Origin: 66-474 sp044464225
Lineage (GTDB): Bacteria; Pseudomonadota; Gammaproteobacteria; Xanthomonadales; Rhodanobacteraceae
Reading direction: 5' to 3'
Length of the DNA: 63,444 nucleotides
Assembly: GCA_044464225.1 (NCBI GenBank)
Contig: JBIQLN010000019.1
Coordinates: 1 to 63,444, forward strand
Part shown: in pieces, positions 9,824 to 18,415 of the stretch
Layout: each line of letters opens with the position of its first letter
Position numbering within the stretch: position 1 is the first letter of the stretch
Translations under genes and position numbers: made by a program
Notes under the pieces: model-generated
Database searches by the model: none
What the model was told of the DNA's origin: nothing
The model's input: the letters and a program-made list of their open reading frames with translations, nothing else

Positions 9824-12709
9824 TCAGGCGCGACCATTCTCCGGGTTCATCGGCCCGGCCGGGGACACCCCGCCGATGGCCTGTTCGAGTGCCGGGAGGG
9901 CCACGGGTTTGACCAGATGGCCGTCGAAGCCGGCAGCCTGTGCCCGCTGCTGGTCTTCCAGCTGCCCGTAGCCGGTCAACGCGATGAGCCGCGGCGCCTT
10001 CAACTGCGGCATCTTGCGTATCTGCCGGGCCAGGTCATATCCGTTCATCTCGGGCAGCCCGATGTCGAGCAACGCAACGTCCGGCTTGAACGACTCGATG
10101 CTCGCGAGTGCCTCCTCGCCGCTGTACACCACGTGTGTTTCGTGGCCCTCGAACTTGAGGAGCAGTGCGAGGGAGTCTGCAGCGTCGACATTGTCATCGA
10201 CGATCAACACGCGCCGCGGCTCCGGTTTGAACCGCTCCCCGACGGCGGGCGCGGGAGCGGGGCGTGCGACCCGTGGCAGTCGCATCTCGAATGTCGATCC
10301 CCGCCCCAACCCTTCGCTGTGCGCAGTGACATCACCGTTGTGCATTTCGATCAGGCGCTTGACCACCGCGAGGCCGACGCCCAAGCCGCCCTGGGCGCGA
10401 TCGAGGGTGCGATCGCTTTGCACGAACAGGTCGAAGACCTGGGGAAGCAGCTCAGGCGGGATGCCCGCGCCCGTGTCCGAAACCTCGATGAAGGCATTGT
10501 CCCTGTCGCCACGGGTACGCAGCCAGATCTCGCCGCCGGGTTCGGTGTATTTGGTCGCGTTCGCAAGGATATTGCTTACGCACTGGAGCAGCCGCGCAAA
10601 ATCGCCCTCCACGTACAACGGTTCGTAGAAGGCAGTGACGGAGACCCTGTGCCGCTTTTCGCGGATTTGTGGCTCGACGGTTTCCAGCGCCTGGGTAATG
10701 ACAGTCGCGAGATCGATGATCTTGCGTTCGAGCTGGATCCTGCCCGTCGTGACGCGGGAGACATCCAGCAAGTCGTCAACCAGCCGCGACAACTGTGCGC
10801 TCTGGCGCTTGACCATGCCCACGGCCGCCTGGGCATCGGTGTCGCCCGCAAGCATGTGGGACAGGAGTTCCGTCGCGTTCCGGATGGGCGCGAGGGGATT
10901 CCGGAGCTCGTGCGCAAGCATCGCGAGAAATTCGTCCTTCTGCCGGTTGGCCAGGTTGAGTGCCTGCTCTGCCCGCTTGCGCTGGTCGATCTCCTGTTTC
11001 AGGGTCTCGTGCGTGCGTGCACTCTCTACGGCGACTGCCGCCTGGGCGGCCACCGCGGTCACGAGCTGCTCGGCCCGCTCCGTGAACACGCCCGGTTCGG
11101 GATGGCCGAAGAAAAGGGCTCCGAGCACCTCCCCGGAGGCGGCCTTCACCGGCACCGCAAGGAAGCTTCGAACGGGCAAATGCCCCTCGGGCATCCCGTT
11201 ATAGGGCGGGTTGTGGCCGTAGCGCGGGTCGGCCGTGATGTCGTCACTGCGCACATTGGCCTCGCCGCGAAACGCCGGCCCGAACACCGCAGTGTTGCGG
11301 GGCTGGGGAAACCTGGAGAACGCCTCGAGCGGCGCTCCGGAGATCGTGTACAGCCGGTACGATTCCCCGCGTTCATCCAGGACGTTATAGAAGAACGCGC
11401 CGAACGCGGCGCCGGTGATCTCTCGCGCGATGTCGGTGACGCCCCGCACCACGCGCTCCAGGTCCAATTGGGCACTGACGAGCGCCTGGGCGGCATCGCC
11501 CAGCAGTTCCCGCACTTGGATCTCTTCCAGCAGGCGCTTTTCCGAGCGTTTGCGCGCGGTGATGTCCCGCAGGATTTTCGAGGCGCCGACGATTGCACCG
11601 TTCGGATCCCGGATTGGAGAGATGGTCAGGGAAACATCCAGGCGGGTGCCGTCCCTTGCAAGGCGCACGGTCTCGAAGTGGTCCACGCGTTCCCCGCGGC
11701 GGAGCTGGTCCAGGATGGCGTCTTCTTCCGCCTGCAGCTCGGGCGGAATGATGAGCCGGATGGACTTGCCGACGATCTCTTCGGGCTGGTATCCGAACAG
11801 GCGGACCGCGGCGGGATTCCAGGAAGTCACGATGCTGTCGAGTGTCTTGCTCGCGATGGCGTCGTCCGATCCCTCGACGATGGCCGCGAGCCTCGCCCGC
11901 TCCCGCTCCGCATGCCTGCGTTCGGTCACGTCGCGAAAGACGACGACGATTCCGATCAGTGCCCCTTTGTACCGAATGGGAGCCCCGCTGTCGTCGATGG
12001 GAATGCGCCTGCCGTCCCGGCTGATGAGCACCGTATGGTTTGCCAGGCCAACGACGGCGCCCGACCTCATCACCTTGGCGACCGGATGGTCGACAGGAGC
12101 GCCGTTATATTCGTTCACGAGGCGCAGGACTTCCGCGAACGGCGCATTTCGCGCCTCCTCCGAGGACCAGCTGGTGAGCTGTTCGGCAACGGGGTTCAGA
12201 AATGTCACGTGACCCAAGGCATCGGTCACGATGACGCCATCGCCGATGCTGGCGAGGGTCACGTCCAGGATGTCGCTCTCGCCCGCGGAAGGGGCGCCGG
12301 TCCACCTGACTTGCTCTCCATCCATACCCGACTCGTCCGGCGCCGGGTCGGCAGCGTTCCCATGGATTCGATTCAGCAAAAGGAGGACCGGCCGCTTGTC
12401 AGGGTTCCCTGCCGGGCCGTGCGCCACGCCGCGGGCGCTGTAGGTCGCCACGGCACCCTCATGGGTAAAGGTAAGCCTCGCAGGCGGCACGTGGCCGTGT
12501 ACGCATGCGCGCAGATACTCGGGCAGGCTGCGTTCGATCTCGGTGACGAGCGAAACCAGTTCCCGACCCTGCAACGCTTCCGGGGTGGTCCCGATGCTCG
12601 AGGCGAATGCGGAATTGCACCCCTGAATCAGCCCATTCGTCGAAACGAGCAGTAACGGCTGCGTCAAGAGATCGGCGGGGACAGCAAAGGTGTCCATGGG
12701 CGTATGCAT
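9824..12709 (-). CDS. Hybrid sensor histidine kinase with PAS, GAF and receiver domains
   Basis: 961 aa from the ATG at 12709; another ATG lies at 12697, and the frame stays open to 12994 but that extension looks non-conserved. Domains in order: PAS-like 1 (about 10-110), PAS 2 (140-265), PAS 3 (270-395), GAF (about 410-570), HisKA with phospho-accepting His600 (LAHELRNPLAP), HATPase (DTGAGIPPE, GGLGVGLAVV), and a C-terminal receiver with phospho-acceptor Asp882 (LLDIGLPEMNG) and VKPVAL. No membrane segment is evident, so it is likely cytoplasmic. Kinase and receiver in one chain suggest phosphorelay or self-regulation. The input signal and partner regulator are unknown; it is not adjacent to a DNA-binding regulator. 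Confidence 0.92.
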   Translation of the reverse strand: MHTPMDTFAVPADLLTQPLLLVSTNGLIQGCNSAFASSIGTTPEALQGRELVSLVTEIERSLPEYLRACVHGHVPPARLTFTHEGAVATYSARGVAHGPAGNPDKRPVLLLLNRIHGNAADPAPDESGMDGEQVRWTGAPSAGESDILDVTLASIGDGVIVTDALGHVTFLNPVAEQLTSWSSEEARNAPFAEVLRLVNEYNGAPVDHPVAKVMRSGAVVGLANHTVLISRDGRRIPIDDSGAPIRYKGALIGIVVVFRDVTERRHAERERARLAAIVEGSDDAIASKTLDSIVTSWNPAAVRLFGYQPEEIVGKSIRLIIPPELQAEEDAILDQLRRGERVDHFETVRLARDGTRLDVSLTISPIRDPNGAIVGASKILRDITARKRSEKRLLEEIQVRELLGDAAQALVSAQLDLERVVRGVTDIAREITGAAFGAFFYNVLDERGESYRLYTISGAPLEAFSRFPQPRNTAVFGPAFRGEANVRSDDITADPRYGHNPPYNGMPEGHLPVRSFLAVPVKAASGEVLGALFFGHPEPGVFTERAEQLVTAVAAQAAVAVESARTHETLKQEIDQRKRAEQALNLANRQKDEFLAMLAHELRNPLAPIRNATELLSHMLAGDTDAQAAVGMVKRQSAQLSRLVDDLLDVSRVTTGRIQLERKIIDLATVITQALETVEPQIREKRHRVSVTAFYEPLYVEGDFARLLQCVSNILANATKYTEPGGEIWLRTRGDRDNAFIEVSDTGAGIPPELLPQVFDLFVQSDRTLDRAQGGLGVGLAVVKRLIEMHNGDVTAHSEGLGRGSTFEMRLPRVARPAPAPAVGERFKPEPRRVLIVDDNVDAADSLALLLKFEGHETHVVYSGEEALASIESFKPDVALLDIGLPEMNGYDLARQIRKMPQLKAPRLIALTGYGQLEDQQRAQAAGFDGHLVKPVALPALEQAIGGVSPAGPMNPENGRA

Positions 12710-13164
12710 GTGAATGCGGTGAAAGTCGTACCCTCCGGTAATCCGTTCCCCTTGACTCCCGACCTCTTCTCGCGCGATCCCGGGAATCCTGTGGCTGCCG
12801 CTGGGGGTCAGACCGGCGCGCCACTGCAACCTGCGAATCGTGGAGACTTTTCGCTCCGCCGGGATTGCATGCAATGCGCGAATGGATTGCAGGAGCGGGC
12901 CGATTCGAAAATGCCCAGGAAGGCTAGCACAGGCGGCATGAAGGATTCGTCCCCTGATGTATGCCATCAGGATCCGTCGGGATTCGCCTTGCATGGGAGG
13001 GCGGACGCGTCATACCCGGCGACGGTATGTAGCGGGTACCTTGGTCCCGTCCGGAAAGAAGCCGACCGCCAACCCCTTCGAGTCGTGCGCCGAGCGCCGT
13101 CGAATCACGCTGCTTTCACGCCCCGGGGGCTACATCCTGTGTGGTGGCACGCAGGATGCAATGG
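12710..13164. other. 455-base divergent spacer between the sensor kinase and the MCE operon
   Basis: It must hold the promoters of both divergent units, but no convincing -35/-10 pair was found. A symmetric element CTGATG-TATGC-CATCAG lies at 12954-12970 and could be an operator. The kinase frame stays open through 12710-12994, so its true start could be further upstream than called. Confidence 0.4.
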
Positions 13165-14280
13165 ATGGCCGATACCGAGTCCGACGCCGACTGGGAACAT
13201 GCGCCCGACAGCGAGATTCATCTCAAGGGTTCCTGGACCCTGCTGTTGGCTGCGGAGCGGCGGCGGCGCCTCGCACGCGAACTCGGACAGCTCGACGCGC
13301 CCCGCCATTACCGCTGGAACCTCCAGCACGTGACGGCGCTGGACAGCGCCGGTGCGCGCCTGCTGTGGGACGTGTGGGGGCATCGACTGCCGGAACAACT
13401 CGATTGCCAGGAACACCAGCGTCACTGGTTCCGCTGGCTGGCCGGCACCCATTTCCCCGCCCCGCCAAGCGCACACCCGATCGATGATGCGATCGATCGC
13501 ACCGGCCGCCGCGCGCTCGGTTTCTTGAAGGCCGCCGCCGGCATCCTCCTGCTGATCGGCCAGTTGATGGTGGACGTCGCCAATAGCGTGCGTCATCCGC
13601 GCGTGATCCCGTGGAGGGAGATCACCGCGGCCATCTATCGCATCGGCGCGACATCGATGCTGCTGCTGGGTTGCGTGGGTTTCCTGATCGGCGTGGTGAT
13701 GACGATACAGATCGGCATGGCGCTGCAGCAGTTCGGCGCGCAAACGATGATCGTCGGCATGATGGGGCTGGCCGTGTTGCGCGAGCTGGGGCCGGTGATC
13801 TGCGGGTTGATCCTGGCGGGAAGGTCGGGCTCGGCGATGACGGCGGGCATCGGTGCCATGCACCTCACGGGCGAGTACAACGCACTGCGCGCGTTCGGGT
13901 CCTCACCCAGCCTGCGGCTGGCACTTCCGCAGGTGATCGGCGCATGCATCAGCCTGCCGTTGCTGGTGGTGTGGGCGGATTTCACCGCACTGATGGGCGG
14001 CGCGGTGACGGCGCAATTCAATCTCGGCATCGGTTACCGTCAATTCCTGGCCCAGTTGCCGGCACAGGTGCAGATCGTGAACTTCTGGATCGGTCTCGCC
14101 AAGGGCGCGTTGTTCGGATTCACCATCGCGGTGGTCGGCTGCTATTTCGGGATGCACACCTCGCCCGACACCAGCGCAGTGAGCCGCAACACCACGTTGT
14201 CGGTCGTGACCAGCCTGACCCTGATCCTGCTGTTCGACGCCAGCGCGGGCGCGCTACTCACGCACGTCGGGCTGTTGTGA
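13165..14280 (+). CDS. MlaE-type permease of a phospholipid (MCE) ABC transporter
   Basis: 371 aa. Residues 1-105 resemble a STAS-like N-terminal domain (LDSAGARLLWDVWG near 65-78), followed by the MlaE permease core with about five helices and the conserved ELGPVICGLILAGRSGSAMT segment. In the Mla system this subunit is the inner-membrane permease moving phospholipids between membranes. The ATG at 13165 is chosen because AGGA is 8 bases upstream; an ATG at 13156 and GTGs at 13141/13144 are alternatives. The stop overlaps the ribosome site of the ATPase gene, showing tight coupling. Confidence 0.92.
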   Translation: MADTESDADWEHAPDSEIHLKGSWTLLLAAERRRRLARELGQLDAPRHYRWNLQHVTALDSAGARLLWDVWGHRLPEQLDCQEHQRHWFRWLAGTHFPAPPSAHPIDDAIDRTGRRALGFLKAAAGILLLIGQLMVDVANSVRHPRVIPWREITAAIYRIGATSMLLLGCVGFLIGVVMTIQIGMALQQFGAQTMIVGMMGLAVLRELGPVICGLILAGRSGSAMTAGIGAMHLTGEYNALRAFGSSPSLRLALPQVIGACISLPLLVVWADFTALMGGAVTAQFNLGIGYRQFLAQLPAQVQIVNFWIGLAKGALFGFTIAVVGCYFGMHTSPDTSAVSRNTTLSVVTSLTLILLFDASAGALLTHVGLL

Positions 14281-14288
14281 GGCGCTCG

Positions 14289-15104
14289 ATGAACCCCGTG
14301 GATGCCGAAACCGACGCAACGGTCATCAAGGTGGAGAACCTGCATTCGCGGCTCGGCGGCCAGCCCATCCATCGCGGCGTGGACCTCGAGGTGGTGCGCG
14401 GGGAAATGATGGCGGTAATCGGCGCGTCCGGTTCGGGCAAGACCACCCTGCTGCAGCAGATCATCGGCCTGCAGCGTCCGGACCGCGGCTCCATCCGGGT
14501 CCTGGGGCAATCGCTGGAGGACCTCGAAGTCTGGGAGGCGCGCTTGCTGCGGCGCCGCTGGGGCGTGCTGTTCCAGCAGGCTGCGCTGTTCAGTGCGATG
14601 AGCGTCTACGACAACCTTGCGTTTCCCGTGCGCGAACTGCGCAAGGAAGGCATCCACGTGGACGAGGACGCCCTGCGCGACGGTATCGCGCTGAAACTGC
14701 ACATGGTCGGGCTTGCACCGGAAGACGCATGGAAATATCCGTACGAGCTTTCCGGCGGGATGGCCAAGCGCGCGGCCCTGGCCAGGGCCTTGATGCTGGA
14801 AGCGGAATTGCTGTTCCTGGACGAGCCGACCTCCGGCCTGGATCCCGGTTCCGCGTCGGAATTCGACACCCTGCTGGCCGAGTTGCACAAGGAACTGCAC
14901 CTGACGGCCATGATGATCACCCACGACATCTACAGCGTGGCCGCGCTCAGCGACCGACTCGCCGTGCTGGCGGACGGGAAACTGATCACCGTCGGCACGC
15001 TGGAGGAAGTGGCGCGCTTCGACCACCCGTTCATCGCGGATTTCTTCCGCGAACGCAAGGGCGAGGACCGCCTGCAGTCGCTGGCAGCGGGCAAGGCACA
15101 CTGA
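14289..15104 (+). CDS. MlaF-type ABC ATPase
   Basis: 271 aa ATP-binding subunit. Walker A GASGSGKT at 45-52, Q loop near 96 (LFQQAALF), signature LSGGMAKR at 154-161, Walker B with DEP at 178-180 (LLFLDEPTSGLD), and a switch His in MITHD. The LSGGM variant is typical of MlaF/Ttg2A. It energises lipid movement by the MlaE-like permease. The ATG at 14289 follows GAGG at the upstream stop. The next gene begins three bases after its stop codon. Confidence 0.95.
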   Translation: MNPVDAETDATVIKVENLHSRLGGQPIHRGVDLEVVRGEMMAVIGASGSGKTTLLQQIIGLQRPDRGSIRVLGQSLEDLEVWEARLLRRRWGVLFQQAALFSAMSVYDNLAFPVRELRKEGIHVDEDALRDGIALKLHMVGLAPEDAWKYPYELSGGMAKRAALARALMLEAELLFLDEPTSGLDPGSASEFDTLLAELHKELHLTAMMITHDIYSVAALSDRLAVLADGKLITVGTLEEVARFDHPFIADFFRERKGEDRLQSLAAGKAH

Positions 15105-15106
15105 GC

Positions 15107-16036
15107 ATGGAAAACCGCGCCCACGCAATCGTCGCCGTCATTTTCCTGCTTGTGTTTTCAGCGGGTGCGGTCCTGGTCTATTACTGGCTGGCCGACCGCC
15201 CCGACGAGCCCCTCGCCTACGAAATCGTCACCAGCGAATCGGTCGGCGGGCTGGCCGAGCAGTCGGATGTCCGTTTCAAGGGCCTGCTGGTCGGCCACAT
15301 CGCGAAACTCGGGTTCGATCCGAATGATCGCTCGCGTGTGGTGATCCGCCTGCAGCTCAAACGGGATACCTATGTCACGCGCGCGACCTACGCGGTGGTG
15401 GCAATGCAGGGGCTGACCGGCGGCAGCGTGCTGGAACTCAAGCTCGGCAATGGCAGCCGCGCGCCACTCCCGACCAGCGACAAGCATCCCGCGCGCATCC
15501 CGATGCACCAGAGCCTGCTGGATTTCCTCGCAAGCTCCGCGCGCAAGGACATGCAGGATCTCCAGGAGGTGCTGGCCAGCGCGCGCAAGGTACTCGACAG
15601 CGACAACCGCCAGCACATCGCGGCTTCGCTGCAGCAGATCGATACCGCCACCCGCGAACTCGCGGCCATCGAAGCGCGATTGCCGGCGTTGCTGGACGAC
15701 ATGCAGCGCAGCCTGGTGCAAAGCCACGCGCTGATCGCGCACGCGGACGGCCTCGTGCGCGACGCCCGCGCTCCGGTGCGCGACGCCGCCAAGGTCGCGG
15801 TTTCCCTCCATGCACTCGCCGAATCGAGCCGGCAATTGAGCGACAAGTTGAACAGTCAAACCGTGCCGAATGTCGACGCGCTCAGTGAAAGCCTGTTGCG
15901 TACGTCACGGCAACTGGACGAAGTGCTGGGCGAACTGAAGGCCAAGCCCCAGAGCCTGATCTTCGGCCCGCCACGACATCCGCCCGGACCCGGCGAACCC
16001 GGCTTCGACGGCGGCCACGACAAGGATCACCCATGA
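15107..16036 (+). CDS. MlaD-like MCE-domain substrate-binding protein
   Basis: 309 aa. One N-terminal membrane helix (about 7-29), then an MCE domain (about 36-115, with GLAEQSDVRFKGLLVGH and the hydrophobic AMQGLTGGSVLELK), followed by a long helical, probably coiled-coil, region (150-285) and a Gly/Pro-rich tail. MCE proteins are periplasmic lipid carriers that form hexameric rings on the permease. The long helical part matches longer MCE proteins that reach across the periplasm, unlike the short E. coli MlaD (about 180 aa). Its last codon overlaps the lipoprotein start (ATGA). Confidence 0.92.
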   Translation: MENRAHAIVAVIFLLVFSAGAVLVYYWLADRPDEPLAYEIVTSESVGGLAEQSDVRFKGLLVGHIAKLGFDPNDRSRVVIRLQLKRDTYVTRATYAVVAMQGLTGGSVLELKLGNGSRAPLPTSDKHPARIPMHQSLLDFLASSARKDMQDLQEVLASARKVLDSDNRQHIAASLQQIDTATRELAAIEARLPALLDDMQRSLVQSHALIAHADGLVRDARAPVRDAAKVAVSLHALAESSRQLSDKLNSQTVPNVDALSESLLRTSRQLDEVLGELKAKPQSLIFGPPRHPPGPGEPGFDGGHDKDHP

Positions 16037-16668
16037 CCTGGAAACGGTTCGCGCTGGGCGCCTGCCTGCTGCTGGCAGGTTGCGCGCAGCTCTCATCCCG
16101 GCAGACGTTTCCGAAACACTACACGCTGGCCGCTTCGCCGGCGTCGACGCCGCCGGCAGCCGACGCCGCACCGCGGCGGGCGACACTGCAGGTTGCACGC
16201 ATTACCGTGGCGCCGTGGCTGCAGGGCACCGCGCTCTACTACCGGCTCGACTATCGCCACGACGATGGCATCGCCACGTACGCGCAATCGGATTGGGTGT
16301 CACCGCCCGCGCGGCTGCTGGAGCAAGCCCTTCGAAAGGCGATCGCGCGGGAGGGCGCCTGGCGTGTCGTGACGGGGCCGGCCGGCCCGGCGCGCACGGA
16401 TTTCAGCCTGCACATCTCGCTGGACGATTTCAGCCAGGCCTTTGCAAGTCCAGGAGAAAGCCGCGGTGTGCTGGATGCGACCGCCACGCTGGTCCAGAAC
16501 CGCAATGGCAACGCGGTCGCGCAACGGCATTTTCATGTGGAATCCGCGGCGCCCAGCGCCAATGCACAGGGCGGCGTGAACGCGCTGAACCACGCCGCCC
16601 TGCAATTCACCGCCGAGCTGGAGCGATGGCTGCACACGATTCCCGCGACGCAAACTGCATCCCCGTAG
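16033..16668 (+). CDS. ABC-type transport auxiliary lipoprotein (PqiC-like)
   Basis: 211 aa with a lipoprotein signal: basic start, hydrophobic stretch and lipobox LLAGC with Cys at about 17. The mature part matches the PqiC/auxiliary lipoprotein layout (FPKHYTLAAS near the start, later LQVARITVAPWLQGTALYYRL). It likely sits in the outer membrane facing the periplasm and docks the MCE assembly. It overlaps the MCE gene by 4 bases and completes the permease-ATPase-MCE-lipoprotein operon. Its TAG stop falls inside a dispersed repeat that begins GTAGG. Confidence 0.9.
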   Translation: MTWKRFALGACLLLAGCAQLSSRQTFPKHYTLAASPASTPPAADAAPRRATLQVARITVAPWLQGTALYYRLDYRHDDGIATYAQSDWVSPPARLLEQALRKAIAREGAWRVVTGPAGPARTDFSLHISLDDFSQAFASPGESRGVLDATATLVQNRNGNAVAQRHFHVESAAPSANAQGGVNALNHAALQFTAELERWLHTIPATQTASP

Positions 16669-16790
16669 GCTGCGCTGATCCCGGATTCTTCGGGAGAAGC
16701 CCAACCATCGCGACGACTTCGCCGCATGCGCTCCGCCACGGTTTCGTCGCGTTGTCGCCGGGCTTCGCCGAGGCTGGCTCAGCCCGACCT
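16665..16790. repeat. Dispersed repeat copy A (GTAGG...GGGAGAAGCC type)
   Basis: Starts GTAGGCTGCGCTGATCCCGG and carries TTCGGGAGAAGCCCAACC, then GGGCTTCGCCGAGG and CTCAGCCCGACC. The same blocks in the same order occur at 63321-63441. Its first bases supply the stop codon of the upstream lipoprotein gene. Confidence 0.65.
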
Positions 16791-16843
16791 GCACGGTTCC
16801 TGCGTCAGGCCAACCCATACGGCCTGCGCGGACCTGGAATACT

Positions 16844-17326
16844 TCAGCCGGCCCGTTGCCTGCGCGGCGCCAGTTCCTGCATCAATTCCTTCTTGCGGGC
16901 CTCGAGTTGTTCGCCCAGCGCTTCCAGTTCGTCTTCGGGGAAGATCTTGCGTGCGCGCTTGAACATCTCCTCCTCTTCCTCGTCGGCATGGTGTTCGACG
17001 AGTTCCTTCAGGACCTTGGCCCGCCCACTGAATTTCTCCGAATCCACGGGCGTCTTCTCCAGGTCCGGCAGTACGAGGTCTCCCGCTGCGCGGTGTTCCT
17101 CCAACGCCTCGAAGTAGATCTTGTCGTTTTCGGAATCCTCGCGCGCCTGCCGGAACGCCGGGTAGAAGATCTCTTCCTCGATGGTGGTGTGGATCTTCAG
17201 TTCCAGGGCAATCTTCTGCAGCAGCTCGCTCCGGCTTTTGGTGGCGCGCTCGCTGGTTTCGGCGAGTTCCGTCAGCAGCTTGCGAACCTTCTCGTGGTCC
17301 TGCGTGAGCAGTTTGGTAGCGTCCAT
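16844..17326 (-). CDS. Hemerythrin-like HHE domain protein
   Basis: 160 aa, cytoplasmic four-helix bundle expected to bind a di-iron centre. Candidate ligands follow the HHE pattern: His11 (TQDHEKV), His46 and Glu50 (KIHTTIEEE), His78 (EEHRAAG), His112/113 and Glu118 (EHHADEEEE). Such stand-alone proteins bind or buffer oxygen, NO or iron in stress. The ATG at 17326 is used with GGAG upstream; a TTG at 17350 would add 8 residues. A Glu-rich stretch (HADEEEEEMF) and a basic C-terminus are notable. It belongs to a run of small minus-strand stress genes. Confidence 0.9.
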   Translation of the reverse strand: MDATKLLTQDHEKVRKLLTELAETSERATKSRSELLQKIALELKIHTTIEEEIFYPAFRQAREDSENDKIYFEALEEHRAAGDLVLPDLEKTPVDSEKFSGRAKVLKELVEHHADEEEEEMFKRARKIFPEDELEALGEQLEARKKELMQELAPRRQRAG

Positions 17327-17386
17327 GCTGTTGGGCTCCAGTACGGGCAAATGAAAGTAAAGGCGATCATCGACGGCAGTTCGGCG

Positions 17387-17545
17387 CTACCGGCGGCGTC
17401 CGAAAATCAGTGAGACGATGAACAGGATGATGAAGATCACGAACAGGATCTTGGCGATGCCCGCGGCGAGGCCGGCTACGCCGAAGAACCCGAAGAAACC
17501 CGCGATCAGTGCGATGATCAGAAAAACGATGGCGTAATAAAGCAT
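17387..17545 (-). CDS. DUF1328 small membrane protein
   Basis: 52 aa protein of the DUF1328/YtjA family: starts MLYYAIVFLIIALIAG, has a GFFGFFGVAGLAAGIAKIL centre, and ends in two hydrophobic helices followed by GRRR. AGGAG sits 7 bases before the ATG. Such proteins are frequent in stress and stationary-phase regulons and are predicted inner-membrane peptides; no biochemical function is known. Neighbours are hemerythrin and CsbD-like genes on the same strand. Confidence 0.92.
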   Translation of the reverse strand: MLYYAIVFLIIALIAGFFGFFGVAGLAAGIAKILFVIFIILFIVSLIFGRRR

Positions 17546-17863
17546 GGTGTACTCCTTTGTGCGCCCTGCTTGCCGACGGTCGAGGCTGGAAACTCACTCG
17601 TGCATGCGATGCAGCGAAACGTTCATCCGATTCCTTTGAGCTCCTGAAGCGGTTGAAGAAAGCCCCGGGCAGTTGTGTCCATTTGCTGCCCGGGGTGAAC
17701 CCGGCCGCGCTTCATGCGCGGCCGGGCCTCCGGGCCGTCTTGCGTGGGGTGCAAGCGACCCGTCGCGGCCCATCCATGGATCCGCACGGAAGCGCCGAGG
17801 GAGAACGACGCTTCCAGTCCCTTGCCACGCGGCGTGGGGGGACACCGCGACAGTCGGGGGCGA
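17546..17863. other. Gene-free stretch with two tandem hairpins
   Basis: No credible gene. Two strong inverted repeats stand side by side: CCCCGGGCAG / CTGCCCGGGG (17663-17672 and 17686-17695) and CCCGGCCGCGC / GCGCGGCCGGG around a TTCAT loop (17700-17726). They follow the stop of the minus-strand CsbD-like gene (17864), so they may help end that transcript; otherwise a dispersed palindromic element. Confidence 0.5.
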
Positions 17864-18061
17864 TCAAATATCCCTTTCGAAAACCCGCAACTGTTCCTTG
17901 GCTTCATCCTTGGCAATGCCATACCGCTCCTGAATCTTTCCGGTCAGGTAATCCGCGTTGCCCTCTGCGACGTCCAGGTCGTCATCGGTCAACTTGCCCC
18001 AGCGCGTCTTCAACTTGCCGCGCAGTTGCTTCCACTGTCCCTCGATCTTGTCCTCGTTCAT
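17864..18061 (-). CDS. CsbD family stress protein
   Basis: 65 aa, matching the CsbD pattern: MNEDKIEGQWKQLRGKLK, then WGKLTDDDLDVAEGNADYL and a helical tail GKIQERYGIAKDEAKEQL. AAGGAG precedes the ATG at a good distance. CsbD-like proteins are small, hydrophilic and strongly induced under general stress; the molecular role is not established. A divergent second copy lies directly upstream (18129-18374). Confidence 0.95.
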   Translation of the reverse strand: MNEDKIEGQWKQLRGKLKTRWGKLTDDDLDVAEGNADYLTGKIQERYGIAKDEAKEQLRVFERDI

Positions 18062-18128
18062 TGCGCTTCTCCTTGTCCGTTCCTCTCCATAGCCGCCGCC
18101 CATCCAGGGCAACCGGCCCAAGCGATTT

Positions 18129-18374
18129 CTACAATTCGCTTTCGAATTCGTACACCTGCAGGAATGCTTCGCGGCGATCCACCCCGTAACGATGCTGCAG
18201 GCGTTCCGCGAGGTATTCCGCGCTGCCGCCCGCACGCCGCACGTCCTCGTTGGTCAACTTGCGCCAACGCCGACGCAGCCGGTCGGGGATGTTTTCCCAT
18301 TGCTCCATGATCCGGTCGTTGCTCAGCCAAGCCGGAGCGGTCGCCAGCTCATCCATGATTCCATTGCTGTTCAT
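18129..18374 (-). CDS. Diverged CsbD-like protein
   Basis: 81 aa. It keeps the CsbD core (WRKLTNEDVRRAGGSAEYLAERLQHRYG) but has a longer, different N-terminus and many Arg residues, unlike the acidic 65-aa copy downstream. A strong AAGGAGG site precedes the ATG. The pair suggests a local duplication followed by divergence. Function unknown beyond presumed stress association. Confidence 0.85.
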   Translation of the reverse strand: MNSNGIMDELATAPAWLSNDRIMEQWENIPDRLRRRWRKLTNEDVRRAGGSAEYLAERLQHRYGVDRREAFLQVYEFESEL

Positions 18375-18415
18375 TGCGGCCTCCTTCAAGCACATCGGTT
18401 GCGTCGGAAACTGCG

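Noticed and set aside
9713..12655. Long plus-strand frame opposite the sensor kinase
   Set aside because: It is the complement of the kinase gene: high GC keeps the frame open; no domain or ribosome site.
16669..16843. Small gene between the MCE lipoprotein and hemerythrin
   Set aside because: The stretch is a dispersed repeat; no ribosome site plus conserved sequence.
17663..17726. Small structured RNA from the paired hairpins
   Set aside because: No promoter for it and the arms are simple perfect palindromes; a terminator or repeat is simpler.
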